From: a virus
Strand: one strand, 5' to 3'
Virus record (IMG/VR): IMGVR_UViG_3300033144_003540
Location: 1 to 37,593 of that record
Length of the DNA stretch: 37,593 nt
The notes under the pieces were generated by a model. The model was not told where the DNA came from. It saw only the letters and a list, made by a program, of their open reading frames with translations, and did not search any database. Positions within the stretch are counted from its first letter, which is position 1. Every line of letters starts with the position of its first letter. The translations under genes were made by a program, and so were the position numbers. Of the stretch, positions 36,361-37,593 are shown piece after piece.

Positions 36361-37317
36361 ATGAAGAGACTGACGACAACGCTGACAATCATCCTGATGC
36401 TGCTGTCCTCCGGCATGGCCGGGGCGAGCATCGACTGGGACGCGGCACAGCAGAAGATCAGAGACGCGCAGTGGTGGTATGAGAACGTCCCCGAGGTCAA
36501 AGCCGCGATAAACCGGGATTGTACGACCACCGAAACGCCGGCCGTGGTGCCGCCTGTTGTAGAACCGGAAACGGGCTATCCTCCCGGCTGGTACGTGCCC
36601 TCCGCCCACAAGCCTGAGCCCGTAATCGTTCCAGAAAAACCGAAAACCGTTCTCTCTGACTATGTACCCGAACAGGCGATTCCGAAATGGGGCGTGGAGC
36701 GAATGGACAAGCCGGGAGAACCCTGGAACTTTCAGGGCGCCACGAATAAGTATCTCGGCACCCTCACGAAGATCCGGCAGGATGAATATGTCTTGCTGGG
36801 GTCTTTGCATGTAACGGTCCTGAGAACCGTATTAGAACATTACTTCTATCAAATCTATCCCGCAGAAGATGACGATGACCCATTAAAATGCCTGCTCGTA
36901 ATCGGTGACGCTTCCGCGAGGGCGGGGGATCACTCGTACCACAACACCAAAAAGTTTGATATTCTCGATGTAAACTACTTCACATTCGGGGATAACATCA
37001 CCCATTACAGACTAAGCAATAAATCCCATTTAGAACAAATCTGGCTGGATGACGAGCATGCCATCATCAATGAGGCCGTCTTCGACAGTCAGAAGAACTA
37101 CGATTTTTTCCTGATGATCCACCAGGTCTTCCCGAAATCACGGATCATGGTGAGCAAGGGAATCAAGGCCCATCTCAGACATTTCGGCAACGTAGATCAT
37201 CTTCAGCCGGGCTACGACTATGAATACTGGAACCACTGGAGACACGCGCACATCACCCTGGGCGCAAAGATCAACTGGGAGTGTGTGCTGAATATAAAAC
37301 TGCCCTTAAAGGAGTAA
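36361..37317 (+). CDS. Secreted MepA-like (M15/M74) peptidase
   Basis: A 318-residue protein. A signal peptide (residues 1-22, KRLTTTLTIILMLLSSGMAG) is followed by a Pro/Val-rich linker (about 55-95). The C-terminal domain has GDHSYHNTKKFDIL (H191, H194, D200) and, near the end, WRHAHITLG (H295, H297). This is the zinc/catalytic order of LAS peptidases and is closest to MepA-type GHxSHxTGxDxDI ... HxH, although several positions differ. As a secreted peptidoglycan peptidase it could be a virion-associated lysin, aid lysis, or alter the lysogen envelope. It is the last phage gene, followed by a terminator. Confidence 0.65.
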   Translation: MKRLTTTLTIILMLLSSGMAGASIDWDAAQQKIRDAQWWYENVPEVKAAINRDCTTTETPAVVPPVVEPETGYPPGWYVPSAHKPEPVIVPEKPKTVLSDYVPEQAIPKWGVERMDKPGEPWNFQGATNKYLGTLTKIRQDEYVLLGSLHVTVLRTVLEHYFYQIYPAEDDDDPLKCLLVIGDASARAGDHSYHNTKKFDILDVNYFTFGDNITHYRLSNKSHLEQIWLDDEHAIINEAVFDSQKNYDFFLMIHQVFPKSRIMVSKGIKAHLRHFGNVDHLQPGYDYEYWNHWRHAHITLGAKINWECVLNIKLPLKE

Positions 37318-37327
37318 GCCAGACAAG

Positions 37328-37358
37328 AACGCCCATCCCGATCGGGATGAGCGTTTTA
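37328..37358 (+). terminator. Rho-independent terminator of late operon
   Basis: AACGC-C-CATCCC-GATC-GGGATG-A-GCGTT forms a strong hairpin directly followed by TTATA, ten bases after the last late gene. The arms pair 5 plus 6 bases with one mismatch, and the T-run overlaps the stem. Confidence 0.8.
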
Positions 37359-37427
37359 TAGACAACTCAGCCTGGCGAATCTCGATTCTAAGATTCGACA
37401 GGATTTTTGCGCCCTGCAGAATCCCCC

Positions 37428-37447
37428 ATATTTTGTCGCCGATTACA
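37428..37447 (-). repeat. Right terminal inverted repeat of the prophage
   Basis: ATATTTTGTCGCCGATTACA is the reverse complement of the left end (210-229) with one mismatch. Further out, the CGGCGAC core recurs twice in the tandem repeat 37455-37496 on the same strand. The second arm of another small inverted repeat, CGAATCT/AGATTCG (37376-37397), lies just inside. Confidence 0.75.
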
Positions 37448-37454
37448 CTAATGT

Positions 37455-37496
37455 GTCGCCGAATAGAATCCGCTGAGTCGCCGAATAGAATCCGCT
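37455..37496 (+). repeat. Tandem 20-bp repeats outside the right end
   Basis: GTCGCCGAATAGAATCCGCT occurs at 37455-37474 and exactly again at 37477-37496, separated by GA, and is followed by CGACA. It matches the single copy at 170-184 on the left side in the same orientation. It could be subterminal transposase sites of an older IS21-type or TniA-type element, or outer binding sites of this phage. Confidence 0.65.
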
Positions 37497-37593
37497 CGAC
37501 AAAGATGTATTTAAGGATGAAGGGTTAGATATATTAAAAGAAGTAGATATTATCTCCTCAGTATCAGGGGGTTCACTGCCGGCTGCATATTAC
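37489..37593 (+). CDS. Patatin-like phospholipase fragment (partial, host)
   Basis: The frame opens after a TAG at 37486-37488 and runs off the window: DKDVFKDEGLDILKEVDIIS then SVSGGSLPAAYY. SVSGGS is the GxSxG nucleophile elbow of patatin-like phospholipases, and the LxxVDxIxSVSGGSLxAxYY context is typical. The expected N-terminal oxyanion motif (GGGxR) is missing, so the gene is cut at its 5' part by the inserted DNA, and no matching piece is found in the left flank. Confidence 0.65.

Larger units (their letters stand above)
210..37447. mobile_element. Mu-like transposable prophage (siphovirus-type)
   Basis: The gene order is that of a transposable phage: divergent repressor and Ner-like genes, DDE transposase, MuB-type ATPase, GemA, Gam, Com-like protein, lysis genes, gp27/28/29/F/I/T head genes, gp36/G/37, then tail. 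Both ends carry a 20-bp inverted repeat with one mismatch, reading TGTAA(A/T)CGGCGACAAAATAT inward from each side, which fits the TG...CA termini of Mu-type elements. No contractile sheath or Mu-type baseplate gene is recognisable, so the particle should have a flexible tail, like Pseudomonas B3/D3112. A convincing 5-bp target duplication directly next to these TG/CA ends is not visible. An AATGT pair at 208-212 and 37450-37454 overlaps or lies close to the ends and may be chance. All expected core genes look intact apart from the TGA in MuF. Confidence 0.9.

Noticed and set aside
13077-37317. Alternative genetic code (TGA read as an amino acid throughout)
   Set aside because: Many genes end in TGA overlapping the next start codon (for example at 13075-13077 and 24134-24136), so TGA is a normal stop and the MuF TGA is special.
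1-37593. tRNA or rRNA genes
   Set aside because: I found no cloverleaf-like or rRNA-like sequence in a visual scan; a tRNAscan/Infernal run would be decisive.

Overview
The window holds one essentially complete Mu-like (transposable) prophage of about 37.2 kb, most likely bounded by near-identical inverted repeats at 210-229 and 37428-37447, with a little flanking DNA on each side. The body is GC-rich, tightly packed with overlapping ATGA/TGATG/GTGA junctions, and has several AT-richer inserts. The host is not stated by the sequence. GC-rich codon use and the REP-like and GGGTAGGGGCGAC intergenic repeats fit a Gram-negative, perhaps Desulfobacterota-type bacterium, and this is a weak inference. 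The short flanks (possible thrS-like fragment on the left, patatin-like phospholipase fragment on the right) do not join into one gene, so the integration locus looks rearranged.

Left control and transposition region (about 0.2-8.8 kb). A leftward CI-like repressor faces a rightward early operon across an operator region with a 14-bp perfect palindrome, a third operator half-site and a near-consensus sigma70 promoter. The early operon starts with a Ner-like regulator and runs through a MuA-type DDE transposase, a MuB-type AAA ATPase, winged-helix proteins, GemA (gp16), Gam and several small proteins, and ends with a Com-like zinc ribbon. No Mor/C-type late activator is recognisable. Instead the early/late border has two near-consensus promoters and a strong hairpin.

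Lysis and head region (about 9-20.5 kb). There is an M15-type endopeptidase, a permuted-papain-like protein, a candidate holin, a DksA/TraR zinc finger and an accessory winged-helix protein. Then come small and large terminase (gp27, gp28), portal (gp29) and MuF (gpF). MuF is followed by a small AT-rich gene and a reverse-strand pair with its own promoter, then protease/scaffold (I/Z), a decoration-like protein with a signal peptide, and the major capsid protein (gpT).

Tail region (about 20.5-37.3 kb). There are gp36-, gpG- and gp37-like connector proteins, a tail tube protein without a sheath gene, a tail chaperone pair joined by a -1 frameshift site, a 1082-residue tape measure and tail-tip proteins. 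These predict a long non-contractile (siphovirus) tail, as in the B3/D3112 type of transposable phages. Fibre and adhesin proteins and a final secreted MepA-like peptidase follow; several of these carry Sec signal peptides.

The most striking feature is the MuF gene at 14733-16202. It is interrupted by an in-frame TGA exactly where the family has the first Cys of its NCRC motif. Immediately downstream is a hairpin with a bulged U and a GGUU loop closed by A-U, the architecture of the E. coli fdhF SECIS element. The frame then stays open for 324 more codons into an AT-rich C-terminal domain that looks like a polymorphic toxin, followed by a 63-residue candidate immunity gene. This would be a selenocysteine-dependent (or readthrough-dependent) MuF-toxin fusion; the alternative is a recent nonsense mutation.
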